In this document: piece after piece, positions 6,894-14,736 of the stretch
How positions within the stretch are numbered: position 1 is the stretch's first letter
Layout: the number at the start of each line of letters is the position of its first letter
Assembly (NCBI GenBank): GCA_023231105.1
Contig: JALNWB010000039.1
Location: 1 to 25,927 of the forward strand
From: Ignavibacteriaceae bacterium
Lineage (GTDB): Bacteria; Bacteroidota; Ignavibacteria; Ignavibacteriales; Ignavibacteriaceae
Length of the DNA: 25,927 nucleotides
Reading direction: 5' to 3'
Program-made: the position numbers and the translations under genes
Notes under the pieces: generated by a model
Seen by the model: only the letters and a program-made list of their open reading frames with translations
Databases searched by the model: none
Told to the model about the DNA's origin: nothing

Positions 6894-8858
6894 TTATTTC
6901 AGCAAAAGTAGTTTTTTCCCGCTGCTAAAATTACCTACTTGTAAAACATAAAAATAGATGCCGCTCGAAAGTTTTGAGCCGTCGAATTTTACTTGATGAA
7001 AACCGGCTTCGTTTTCTTCGTTGACCAATACAGAAACTTCTTTTCCCAACACATCAAATATTTTCAATGAAACAAAACTCTTTGTCGGTAATTGATAACG
7101 GATGACGGTTTCAGGGTTAAATGGATTTGGATAATTTTGATATAACTCAAATTTATCAAGAACTAATTTCTCGTCATCAATTCCTACGGCAACTGTAGAA
7201 TTTTTCAAAATGTAATTATTCGGATCAAACTGAATTGAACTGACATTTCCATTCACCACAAAAGAAAATGATTGAATTGATTGATTATTAAAGACTGTAA
7301 ACAAAGTATCACCGGCTGAAGTTTTAATTTTTATTTGCACCGGCATCGTAAAAAATTGCGGTGAAGAATTCTTTGCTTGATTAATCGAAACATTAACCGT
7401 TGAAGTCCCGCTTCCCGTTGGCGTTGTATTCCACTTAACCGTATAGTTCGGATAGTTTTCACCGTAGATCCATTCTTTGAAAAAATAATCGAGCGAAGAG
7501 CCGTAAACACTTTCTGCAACGCCCTGGAAATCTTCAGTAGTTGCAACATTGTAGGCATACCTTGGATCAATTAAATAATTTTGAAGAATAGTAAAGAATT
7601 TTTCGTCACCAACAATACCTCGAAGCATGTGGAGAACAGTTCCGCCTTTTTCGTAAGAACGATTTCCATCAAAAATTTCATCTACACGGCTGATATCTTT
7701 AACATAAATTGATCCAACTGCATTTCTCGCATAATTCATACTGCTTGCAATTGAAGCATCATAAGCAGCTTTCCCTTGCATTGCTTCTATATAAACCGAT
7801 TCACAATAGGTTGCGAATCCTTCGTTCAGCCAAATGTTTTGCCAGTCTTTGCAGGTAACTTTATCGCCAAACCATTGATGTGCGAGTTCGTGAGAAATCA
7901 GACCATCCGAAAAATTACTACCGCCGATTGAAGTAACTGTTTGGTGTTCCATGCCGCCGCCCCAGCCGAATTGCGCATGTCCGTATTTTTCTTTTATGTA
8001 GGGATACAGACCAAATTTATCGGAGAAAACCTTCAGCATGGTTGTTGTGTGTCCGAGATTTGTTTTATTGTTGTTGAGATTTTCGGGATAAATATAATGG
8101 ATAACAGACATCGAATCGGTTTTAGAATATTTGAAATATTGCTGATATTCCGCAAAGTTAGAAATTGCCATAGAAATTAAATATTGAGCGATGGGATAAC
8201 GTTCCTGCCACTTCCAGGTTTTTGTCCCATCTCCATTGTTTACAATTCCGATTAAGCTTCCGTTAGAAATTGCTTTTAAGGAAGAATCGCATCGGATCCA
8301 AATATCGGCTGAATCGGCTTTATCGGCGGGGGTATCTTTACAAGGCCACCAATCGCTTGCGCCGTAAGGCTCGCTCAACGTGTAAATAGTTTGAAATCCA
8401 TTATGGTAACGGGCTTCAAAACTACCAAAGCCGCTTGAACCCGGAGCTCCCTGATAATAAATTTGTAATGAAAAAATTTCATTTAACGAATAAGCTTTAT
8501 CAAGTTGAACGGTAATAATATTATTTAAATGCTGAAAAGAAATTTTATTGTTTGAAAGTGTAATGGAATCAACGGTCAGCGTATTTTGTAAATCAAGTTT
8601 AACCGAGGTGAGATTATCTGCAAGACTTTTAGCTGTAACGATAACGTCTCCTTTAATATATTTTGGAGTGTGTGTAACGTAAACATTCAGTTTATAAAAT
8701 TGAACATCAAAATTCGGATCGCCGGGGTAGTTTACTTTTGAAAAGTTCATCTTTCTTTCGAAAGTTTTTTTTTCAGATTGTATCAACTCGCTTCTTGCAT
8801 CCTGTGCCAACAATAATCCATTCAAAATAAATAAAGTAAAGAGCAGTAACAATTTCAT
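6894..8858 (-). CDS. Secreted M1-family zinc aminopeptidase with C-terminal sorting (Por/T9SS-type) domain
   Basis: 654 residues. The signal peptide is MKLLLLFTLFILNGLLLAQ. An N-terminal beta domain is followed by the M1 catalytic domain: exopeptidase loop GGGMEHQTVTS (G300-S310, the counterpart of GAMEN, with His where Asn is usual), zinc site HELAHQWFG with His323 and His327, catalytic Glu324, third ligand Glu346 in WLNEGFATY, and likely catalytic Tyr402 in SYEKGG. After a short linker, residues from about 574 form a type-A sorting domain beginning YQNYPNPFNPE and ending KKLLLLK. In Bacteroidota such domains direct export across the outer membrane by the type IX system. The enzyme probably removes N-terminal residues from peptides outside the cell. 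It lies 63 nt after the OMP gene on the same strand, so the two may be co-transcribed. Confidence 0.93.
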   Translation of the reverse strand: MKLLLLFTLFILNGLLLAQDARSELIQSEKKTFERKMNFSKVNYPGDPNFDVQFYKLNVYVTHTPKYIKGDVIVTAKSLADNLTSVKLDLQNTLTVDSITLSNNKISFQHLNNIITVQLDKAYSLNEIFSLQIYYQGAPGSSGFGSFEARYHNGFQTIYTLSEPYGASDWWPCKDTPADKADSADIWIRCDSSLKAISNGSLIGIVNNGDGTKTWKWQERYPIAQYLISMAISNFAEYQQYFKYSKTDSMSVIHYIYPENLNNNKTNLGHTTTMLKVFSDKFGLYPYIKEKYGHAQFGWGGGMEHQTVTSIGGSNFSDGLISHELAHQWFGDKVTCKDWQNIWLNEGFATYCESVYIEAMQGKAAYDASIASSMNYARNAVGSIYVKDISRVDEIFDGNRSYEKGGTVLHMLRGIVGDEKFFTILQNYLIDPRYAYNVATTEDFQGVAESVYGSSLDYFFKEWIYGENYPNYTVKWNTTPTGSGTSTVNVSINQAKNSSPQFFTMPVQIKIKTSAGDTLFTVFNNQSIQSFSFVVNGNVSSIQFDPNNYILKNSTVAVGIDDEKLVLDKFELYQNYPNPFNPETVIRYQLPTKSFVSLKIFDVLGKEVSVLVNEENEAGFHQVKFDGSKLSSGIYFYVLQVGNFSSGKKLLLLK

Positions 8859-8921
8859 AATATCCTCGTATCCATTATTAAGCGAACAATTATTGACAGA
8901 ACTTATTTATCATAATCTTTT

Positions 8922-9647
8922 CTAAAAAGCAAGGGAATTAAACTGAGCCGTTACTCCAACTTGAATTTGCAGCAGATCGGTTTTAGATTTTGAAGTAAGT
9001 AAAGTAACCGATCCATTCGGATTTCCGATAATAGAACCTTCAGTTAAATATTCAGCTTCCGTTCCTTTTAAATACCGGACTTTAAAGTCAAGAAATAATT
9101 CTCCCATGTCAGGCATCTCGGCTGGATTTGGTTCATAAATTTTGATCAACAATCCGCCGCCGAAACCGTAACTCCATGCATAGTCGCTAATGTTTTTTGA
9201 ACTGGCAAATTCAGAACCATCTTTTTCGCTGGTTACTTTCGATTCGGTAAAAAGATAATTGCCGCCGAAAAGTAAATCTAAATAAGGTTTAACAACGGTT
9301 GAGTTTGTGGTCATACGGAAAAGAATATGAAAATTTGCAATGTTGTTTGAACGAGTAACGTTTACGGTTATTCCGGGAAGCGTAGTGCTAAGCGGTGCGT
9401 TAAAATCTTCATTTCCATAATTGATAAATCCAATATTTAATCCTACGCCAAAAGGAACACTGCTGTTTCCGAAAAACAAAAGACCTTCCATTCCGACCCC
9501 AACACCTAAATTTTTTACATTTGTTTTGAATTCATTCTGAGGGGCTGCAAAAATCATGTTCAAGCCGGCAGTTTGCGCGTGAAGAAAACTTTGAAGAATA
9601 ATTAGAGAGAAAATAAATATAATAGATCGAATACGCTTAAAAGCCAT
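8922..9647 (-). CDS. Outer-membrane beta-barrel protein, function unknown
   Basis: 241 residues with signal peptide MAFKRIRSIIFIFSLIILQS ending at about residue 25 (FLHAQ). The mature part alternates polar and hydrophobic residues and has repeated Gly/aromatic turns (VGVGMEGLLFFGNSS, GVGLNIGFINYGNED, WSYGFGGGLLIKIYE). It ends in LLQIQVGVTAQFNSLAF, with a C-terminal Phe as usual for barrel proteins folded by the Bam machinery. The size suggests an 8- to 10-strand barrel. A ribosome site AAAGGAA lies 6-12 nt before the ATG. Upstream of the secreted M1 peptidase on the same strand. No specific transport role can be inferred. Confidence 0.8.
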   Translation of the reverse strand: MAFKRIRSIIFIFSLIILQSFLHAQTAGLNMIFAAPQNEFKTNVKNLGVGVGMEGLLFFGNSSVPFGVGLNIGFINYGNEDFNAPLSTTLPGITVNVTRSNNIANFHILFRMTTNSTVVKPYLDLLFGGNYLFTESKVTSEKDGSEFASSKNISDYAWSYGFGGGLLIKIYEPNPAEMPDMGELFLDFKVRYLKGTEAEYLTEGSIIGNPNGSVTLLTSKSKTDLLQIQVGVTAQFNSLAF

Positions 9648-9705
9648 TGTTATTCCTTTAATTTTTTGTTGTTGGATTTCCTTGAAATTGCTTAGTTTCC
9701 TTGTG

Positions 9706-9732
9706 TTGCAAAATGAAATATTTTATCTGCAA
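9706..9732. promoter_or_regulatory. Palindrome TTGCA-N5-n-AAATATTT-...-TGCAA in a divergent promoter region
   Basis: The 27-nt stretch has matching ends TTGCA (9706-9710) and TGCAA (9728-9732) and a central AAATATTT. It lies between two divergent genes (starts at 9647 on minus and 9764 on plus), so it could be an operator for a dimeric regulator. The symmetry is partial and no regulator is known. Confidence 0.3.
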
Positions 9733-9763
9733 TTTCACAGAGTAAAAATAAGGAAATTTAGGC

Positions 9764-10105
9764 TTGGGCGAAATTATATTTTGGACGCTTGTAAGGATAT
9801 TAATCATTATTCCAACCATTTGGATTATGCGGAATTACTTTGATTACCAAGCCTGGTGGAGCATTTCATTCTTGCTTATTTACGGCGTAGTGCTTCATCC
9901 TGCAATCGTACAATTCAGATATTTTTTAGAAAAAAATAAAGAAGTGCTCGAATCAACTTTATGTTCAAGCTGTGAACATTTTGATAAAAGCGCCGTCCTT
10001 TGTATGAAGCATGATGAACATCCCACAAAACACTACCTACCGTGCGATGGAATTGATTGGTCGCCTAAAAGCAAAGGGCACGAAATAGAAGACCTCTCGG
10101 AATAG
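9764..10105 (+). CDS. Small membrane protein with four-cysteine C-terminal domain, function unknown
   Basis: 113 residues from a TTG start. This start is chosen because AAGGAA lies about 9 nt upstream and no ATG precedes it in frame before the membrane segment. Two hydrophobic helices at about 4-22 and 31-52 are followed by a soluble tail with Cys67, Cys70, Cys80 and Cys94 (CSSCEHF ... VLCMKHDEHPT ... YLPCDGIDW). The CxxC plus two further cysteines could bind zinc or another metal, and the invariant-looking His/Trp residues suggest a defined fold. I do not recognise a named family. Next on the same strand is trxA, 218 nt away, so a shared transcript is uncertain. Confidence 0.75.
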   Translation: MGEIIFWTLVRILIIIPTIWIMRNYFDYQAWWSISFLLIYGVVLHPAIVQFRYFLEKNKEVLESTLCSSCEHFDKSAVLCMKHDEHPTKHYLPCDGIDWSPKSKGHEIEDLSE

Positions 10106-10136
10106 AACGCGGTAACTTTAGTGAGGTTAAATGGCT

Positions 10137-10214
10137 GAATGATTGAATGAAAATCATAATACATTAAATACCTTAAAACTTAGACCATTCATCTATGCTT
10201 TCATTCATCCATTC
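10137..10214. repeat. Intergenic inverted repeat of GAATGAnTGAATGAAA words
   Basis: The left arm GAATGATTGAATGAAAATCAT (10137-10157) pairs with the right arm ATGCTTTCATTCATCCATTC (10195-10214), whose reverse complement is GAATGGATGAATGAAAGCAT. An A+T-rich spacer of about 37 nt separates them. A close relative lies at 12845-12913. Both sit directly after a plus-strand gene. Confidence 0.7.
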
Positions 10215-10323
10215 TCTAGCTAATAAATTTTAGTTTCAATAAACTACATTTTCCACTCACATCTGAAACCAAAATTATTTTTTCGCATCTCACTATTCAG
10301 AAAAACAAAAAAAGGAAATTAAT

Positions 10324-10656
10324 ATGAGTTTATTAGTAGAAGGAACAGACAGCAATTTTGATGCGGAAGTTTTAAAATCAGATTTACCGGTGTTGGTAGA
10401 TTTTTGGGCTCCTTGGTGCGGACCCTGCCGGATGGTTGGTCCTATTGTTGAACAATTAGCCACAGAACTTCAAGGTAAATTAAAAGTTGTTAAAGTAAAC
10501 ACAGACGAAAATCAATCTGTTGCAGTTCGTTATGGAATTAGAAGCATTCCTACGCTTGGTATCTTCAAGAACGGAAAAGTTGTTGATTCTGTTGTCGGCG
10601 CAGTTCCGAAACAATATTTACAAGAAAAAGTTCAACCCTATTTATCTGTTAATTAA
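10324..10656 (+). CDS. trxA: Thioredoxin
   Basis: 110 residues, the usual thioredoxin length, with no signal peptide, so cytoplasmic. The active site WCGPC is at 31-35 (Cys32 nucleophile, Cys35 resolving), preceded by VLVDFWAP, and the cis-proline lies in RSIPTLGIF (Pro76). It reduces disulfides in proteins such as ribonucleotide reductase and peroxiredoxins and is itself reduced by thioredoxin reductase. An AAAGGAAA ribosome site is about 6 nt before ATG. It is followed at once by a strong hairpin terminator. It is a single gene, not visibly in an operon. Confidence 0.97.
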   Translation: MSLLVEGTDSNFDAEVLKSDLPVLVDFWAPWCGPCRMVGPIVEQLATELQGKLKVVKVNTDENQSVAVRYGIRSIPTLGIFKNGKVVDSVVGAVPKQYLQEKVQPYLSVN

Positions 10657-10662
10657 TTGCAC

Positions 10663-10701
10663 AAAGCCGGATGAGGATTTTACAATCCTTTTCCGGCTTT
10701 T
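10663..10701. terminator. Strong two-way intrinsic terminator between trxA and the acyltransferase
   Basis: AAAGCCGGA (10663-10671) pairs with TCCGGCTTT (10692-10700), and the stem is continued by AGGATT (10674-10679) with AATCCT (10684-10689), giving about 15 bp with a small internal bulge and a TTAC loop. It has T's on the plus strand and, read the other way, on the minus strand. The stop codon of the convergent acyltransferase gene (10702-10700) lies in its right foot. Confidence 0.9.
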
Positions 10702-11830
10702 ACCTAACTAAGAAGATCAGCACACATCCCCAAACCACTAATGCCGTAACTACCCTTGCTCTCTCCGGAAATTTTACTTTGAACACATGCCAAATTTTTG
10801 CAACAAACATCATGGCAATAATTAACACCAGAGTTACAGCAACGGCTTCAGCAACATTTAGTGATTGATGTACAATATCCTGCAAACTTCTGTCTTCGAT
10901 CACTTTTCTAAAAATAATTTGTAAGTGAAGCCAGTAAACAATAAGCGATTCGCGGCTTACATCTAAAATATAATTTTCTTTCAAACCGATTCTGTTTTCA
11001 TAAAACCAGCATGCAGAAAAAATCAGAAAAACATATCCAAGCCGCAGAAGAAAAAAGAGATAATTAGGCGGCGGCATTTTTACTTGAAGAAAAAAACCTT
11101 CCGTTAATGCAAGATGTCCTGCAATTATAAATCCTAAACCGGCGAGTGATAAATTTCTAAAAAATATTTTCGTTGTTCCTTTATCCTGCGCCTTGATGAA
11201 ATAGGAACAGGTGACACCGCCTAAAAACATAAATCCGAGCCAGGGAACAAGAGGAAAGAAAGAGCCGTCGGTTCTTGTAAGAAAATTCGAAAGAAATCTT
11301 GGGAGCACATGCGATGCATTCGTGTTCCAAAAGTAGGGAGAGATCCAAACGGAAAATGCGCCAAGAAAAAAGATGAGCCAGATGAAGACATTATCTTTTT
11401 TTATAACAAGCCGGAGGATGAAGAGAACCAACAAACCGAAAGCGATGCACTGTAATATATCGACATTTAGAAAACTGCTGATTTCTTCGGGAGTTGCTTT
11501 GTGCAGCATCTTTTGCAACGAAAAATAAGGGAGATGCAGATTGTAGCCGACTAAAAATATTAACCCGATCCTTCCGATCTGCCTCCAAAACGCAAATTTA
11601 TATTTTCGGAACTCTTCAAGTTTCTTTTTCCCGGCAAGCACAAACGCAAATCCGGAAATAAATAAAAAGGAAGGCGCCACCAATCCGTTAATAAAATTCA
11701 AATTTGAAAACCACCACAAACTTTTTATTTGCGGTAAGAGCATCGCATTGAAAACATGCACTTCAATCATTATCAGTAATACTAATCCCCGGTGCAGATC
11801 AACAAACAACAGTCTCTGATTTTTTCCCAT
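10700..11830 (-). CDS. Multi-pass membrane acyltransferase, DUF1624 / HGSNAT-like
   Basis: 376 residues with about ten hydrophobic segments across the whole length, so integral inner-membrane. The N-terminus LLFVDLHRGLVLLIMIEVHV (residues 7-26) carries the D-x2-RG and following His (Asp11, Arg14, Gly15, His25) typical of the heparan-alpha-glucosaminide N-acetyltransferase-like / DUF1624 group. APSFLFISGFAF at 52-63 is the second family hallmark. Members move acyl groups from acyl-CoA across the membrane onto sugars or other acceptors; the acceptor here is unknown. It is convergent with trxA, sharing a terminator, and divergent from the epimerase gene with 83 nt between starts. OpgC/acyltransferase-3 is a less likely alternative. 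Confidence 0.82.
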   Translation of the reverse strand: MGKNQRLLFVDLHRGLVLLIMIEVHVFNAMLLPQIKSLWWFSNLNFINGLVAPSFLFISGFAFVLAGKKKLEEFRKYKFAFWRQIGRIGLIFLVGYNLHLPYFSLQKMLHKATPEEISSFLNVDILQCIAFGLLVLFILRLVIKKDNVFIWLIFFLGAFSVWISPYFWNTNASHVLPRFLSNFLTRTDGSFFPLVPWLGFMFLGGVTCSYFIKAQDKGTTKIFFRNLSLAGLGFIIAGHLALTEGFFLQVKMPPPNYLFFLLRLGYVFLIFSACWFYENRIGLKENYILDVSRESLIVYWLHLQIIFRKVIEDRSLQDIVHQSLNVAEAVAVTLVLIIAMMFVAKIWHVFKVKFPERARVVTALVVWGCVLIFLVR

Positions 11831-11913
11831 AGCAAATTAAATTATGGTTATTAATGGATTGTATGTAATTTTAATCGTGAAAATACTATTTCTGCATAAC
11901 GAAACAAAAATAA

Positions 11914-12840
11914 TTGAAAAAAATATTAATCACCGGTGCAACAGGATTAATCGGAAGAGAACTTTGCAAGACATTATCATCTCGCGGCGATGAACTTACG
12001 ATTTTTTCTACCAATGTTGAAAGAGCAAAGACGATTCTTCCTTTTGCAAAAGAAGTTATCGCATGGAAAGATTATGAAAAAGATTACTCGACTTATATTG
12101 AAGGAAAAGATGCCGTCATTCATCTTGCCGGTGCAAGCGTAGCGGGTAAACGCTGGACAATAAATTACAAAAATGAAATTTATGATAGCCGCATTCATAC
12201 AACCAATAATCTTGTTTCATCAATTGCACTTTGTAAAGACAAACCTAAAGTTTTTATTTCCGCTTCGGCAATTGGATTTTATGGCGAAGGTGGGAGTTCC
12301 GTTTTAACGGAAGCAAGTCCAAACGGAAAAGATTTTCTTTCTAATGTTTGTATGGATTGGGAAAAAGCTTCCGGACGATTAGAAACGTTTAACATGCGAA
12401 GAGCAATTGTCCGCACCGGCATTGTACTTAGTACGAATGATGGAGCATTAAAAAAGATGCTGCTTCCTTTTCAGTTTTATCTTGGCGGACCGCTTGGAAA
12501 CGGAAGACAATGGTTTAGCTGGGTCCATATTGCCGATATTATTTCGCTTTATTTATTCCTTCTCGATAACCAAAAGGCAAAAGGAATTTTTAATGCCGTT
12601 TCACCTCAACCCGTGCAAATGAAAACTTTTGCGGACACACTCGGAAAAGTTTTGCACAAGCCATCCATCTTTTCAGTTCCGAAATTTGTTCTGCGATTGG
12701 TTATGGGAGAAAGCGCATCCGCAATTCTGGAGAGTCAAAAAGTCATGCCGGAAGCTTTGCTTCAAGCTGGATTTAAATTCAAATATGAAAATCTTGAAGA
12801 AGCTTTAAATGATTTACTCAAAATAAAACCAGTCGTATGA
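11914..12840 (+). CDS. TIGR01777-family NAD(P)-dependent epimerase (SDR39U1/YfcH type)
   Basis: 308 residues. The start is TTG at 11914, because TAA lies directly before it in frame and KKILITGATGLIGREL begins immediately; there is no clear AAGGA site. The Rossmann dinucleotide motif GATGLIG is at about 7-13. VIHLAGASVAGKRW near residues 69-82 and KVFISASAIGFYGEGGS near 108-124 are diagnostic of the family. LGGPLGNGRQWFSWVHIADI is present in the C-terminal half. The family belongs to the atypical extended SDRs; the substrate is unknown. It is followed by an intergenic inverted repeat and faces rpiB. Confidence 0.92.
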   Translation: MKKILITGATGLIGRELCKTLSSRGDELTIFSTNVERAKTILPFAKEVIAWKDYEKDYSTYIEGKDAVIHLAGASVAGKRWTINYKNEIYDSRIHTTNNLVSSIALCKDKPKVFISASAIGFYGEGGSSVLTEASPNGKDFLSNVCMDWEKASGRLETFNMRRAIVRTGIVLSTNDGALKKMLLPFQFYLGGPLGNGRQWFSWVHIADIISLYLFLLDNQKAKGIFNAVSPQPVQMKTFADTLGKVLHKPSIFSVPKFVLRLVMGESASAILESQKVMPEALLQAGFKFKYENLEEALNDLLKIKPVV

Positions 12841-12844
12841 TTGC

Positions 12845-12913
12845 ATGGATGAATGAGTGAATGAAAAACACTCTTCTTAACGATCATTCAACCTTTCATT
12901 CATTCACCCATTC
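12845..12913. repeat. Intergenic inverted repeat of ATGGATGAATGAGTGAATGAAA words
   Basis: The left arm 12845-12866 pairs with the right arm TTTCATTCATTCACCCATTC (12894-12913), which reads GAATGGGTGAATGAATGAAA on the other strand. The spacer is about 27 nt. It begins 5 nt after the epimerase stop and is related in wording and layout to the element at 10137-10214. It could also hinder transcription passing between the convergent epimerase and rpiB genes. Confidence 0.7.
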
Positions 12914-12962
12914 TTTCGAAATTTTTCTTTCATTTTAACATGTAACCATCCCCTTAAAAGCT

Positions 12963-13406
12963 TTATTCTTCCAGCTTCAGTACTTTTTCAAGCCTTCTTT
13001 TGTGCCGTTCTTCATTTGAAAATCTAGCGTTGGCAAAAGAGAGGACAATTTCTTTTGCTGTTTCAATTCCGATGATTCTTCCGCCGAGACACAAAACATT
13101 CATATCGTCATGCTCAACGCCTTGATGAGCTGAATAAACATCGTGGCAGACACAAGCGCGGACACCCTTTACTTTATTGGCGGCAATGCATGCTCCAACA
13201 CCGCTGCCGCAAATGATAATTCCTTTTTCAGCTTCGTTTGCAGAAATTCTTTTTGCAACTGAAATGGCAAAATCGGGGTAATCATCTTTTGCATCGTAAA
13301 CTAAATTACCGGCATCAATAATTTCAAAATTATTTGCAAGGAGATATTCTTTAATCTTTTCTTTCGTTTCAAATCCGCCGTGATCAGCGCCAAGGATAAT
13401 TTTCAT
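12963..13406 (-). CDS. rpiB: Ribose-5-phosphate isomerase B
   Basis: 147 residues, the normal length of the RpiB/LacAB family, cytoplasmic. The phosphate/substrate residues Asp8 and His9 in GADHGG are present, as is the catalytic Cys66 in IICGSGVGACIAANK, together with CHDVYSAHQGVEHDDMNVLC (about 87-106) including His99. It interconverts ribulose 5-phosphate and ribose 5-phosphate in the non-oxidative pentose phosphate pathway. Its ATG is one nucleotide past the stop of the glycosyltransferase gene, so it is the last gene of a tight three-gene minus-strand unit. An allose-6-phosphate isomerase role cannot be excluded but is less likely without allose genes nearby. Confidence 0.95.
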   Translation of the reverse strand: MKIILGADHGGFETKEKIKEYLLANNFEIIDAGNLVYDAKDDYPDFAISVAKRISANEAEKGIIICGSGVGACIAANKVKGVRACVCHDVYSAHQGVEHDDMNVLCLGGRIIGIETAKEIVLSFANARFSNEERHKRRLEKVLKLEE

Positions 13407-13407
13407 T

Positions 13408-14733
13408 TTATTTTCTTTCTGAGTTTAATTTCTTGAATTTTAATTTATAAAGATCGTAACCGAGCAGCACAAAAAATGGAGTGTATTCCAACAGAAGAAC
13501 CCATGTATATTCTTGCCAGACTTTTCCCATTGGAGTAAAATTTGAAAAATTTGTAGTGAACAACAAACTCATCAGCGAAGAAAATGGGACGAAAGGATTC
13601 ACTGCAGAAATCCATCCCATATACCAGGGATAAAAAGTTGGAGTAAAGATAATCATTGCAAGTAAAACCGCATAAACGGCGTAAAGAAAATTTTTATATC
13701 TCAGTGAAATGACAGCAACCGCAGCCACTAAACAAGCCGTGCAAATCAACCGTGCCGTTTGTCCGTTATGCAAAAACATGTTTAAGAAATTGTAAATCGA
13801 TCCGTTGAATTCCCAGTGTGACAAGTATTTAAATATTGAATCGGTTAACGGTTTATTGTTCGGAAGGAATGGGACATAAAATGCGACGACTACAATTAAA
13901 AACAGTGAATAGAAAAGGATTGCTTTCTTAAACCAAAATTTTTTCAGAAGAAGAGGAAGAATAAAAACCGGATACAATTTTATAAGAAAACTAAATGCAA
14001 ATGAAAGTGAAGAACCAATCAAATTTTCCTTCATCGCATAATATAAAAACATAACAAAAAACATTACCGCCGCCGCATCGAGATGAGCATTTACGAAAAA
14101 TTCCATTATAGGCAGCGGAAGCCAAGCATAAAAAATAATCTGATGTTCGTTCTCTTTTTGCAAGCGGAATAATTTCAGAAGAAAGAGAAGCGTGACAAAC
14201 TCGCAAAGAAGGTAAATCAATTTTAGTCCAACGGGCGATTCACCGCTGATAAAGTACGCCGCGGCAAATATCAATTGCGCTGCAGGCGGATAAATTGCTG
14301 CCATTGTTTTGAACGTTACTTTTGCCGGTAAATCTTTTCCGTGCAGAAAATTGAGCGATGAATCCGCCGGATTTTTTTCGTACGGATTTACACCGTTCAG
14401 TAAAATTTTTCCTTCCCACAAATAACGGTAATAATCATCCGATGTAGTTGGAGCGGTGGGCACTAACGTTAAACGGAAAAGCAATCCGAATAAAACAATT
14501 AGCTGCACAAGTGAAAATTCTCTACCGAACATCGAAATATTTTTTCCTTCACTTTTTTTCACCATCTGCACGGTAAAAAGAAAAAGCAAAAAGAAAACGG
14601 AATAAATGATGATATAAAGAAGAATGCTTGGTGAAGTAAAATTCGAAAAAGTATAATAGAGCAGCGATAATTCAATTAGAAAACCGAGCGCTAAAAATTT
14701 ATTCCACGAAAATTGAAAGAGACGTTTCATCAT
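13408..14733 (-). CDS. GT-C type membrane glycosyltransferase (GT87 / polyprenol-P-mannose-dependent style)
   Basis: 441 residues with about ten to twelve hydrophobic helices. Between the first helices lies APTTSDDYYRYLWEGKILLN (about 104-123) then GVNPYEKNP: the double acidic DD in the first loop, with the YRYLWEG and NPY wording, is typical of GT-C enzymes that use polyprenyl-phosphate sugars on the outer face of the inner membrane. A later SFLIKLYPVFILPLLL segment also matches the GT87/DUF2029 pattern. The start has two adjacent ATGs (14733 and 14730). It lies 3 nt after the TonB-receptor-like gene and 1 nt before rpiB. Acceptor and sugar are unknown; a role in lipoglycan or surface glycan synthesis is inferred. 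Confidence 0.8.
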   Translation of the reverse strand: MMKRLFQFSWNKFLALGFLIELSLLYYTFSNFTSPSILLYIIIYSVFFLLFLFTVQMVKKSEGKNISMFGREFSLVQLIVLFGLLFRLTLVPTAPTTSDDYYRYLWEGKILLNGVNPYEKNPADSSLNFLHGKDLPAKVTFKTMAAIYPPAAQLIFAAAYFISGESPVGLKLIYLLCEFVTLLFLLKLFRLQKENEHQIIFYAWLPLPIMEFFVNAHLDAAAVMFFVMFLYYAMKENLIGSSLSFAFSFLIKLYPVFILPLLLKKFWFKKAILFYSLFLIVVVAFYVPFLPNNKPLTDSIFKYLSHWEFNGSIYNFLNMFLHNGQTARLICTACLVAAVAVISLRYKNFLYAVYAVLLAMIIFTPTFYPWYMGWISAVNPFVPFSSLMSLLFTTNFSNFTPMGKVWQEYTWVLLLEYTPFFVLLGYDLYKLKFKKLNSERK

Positions 14734-14736
14734 GGG

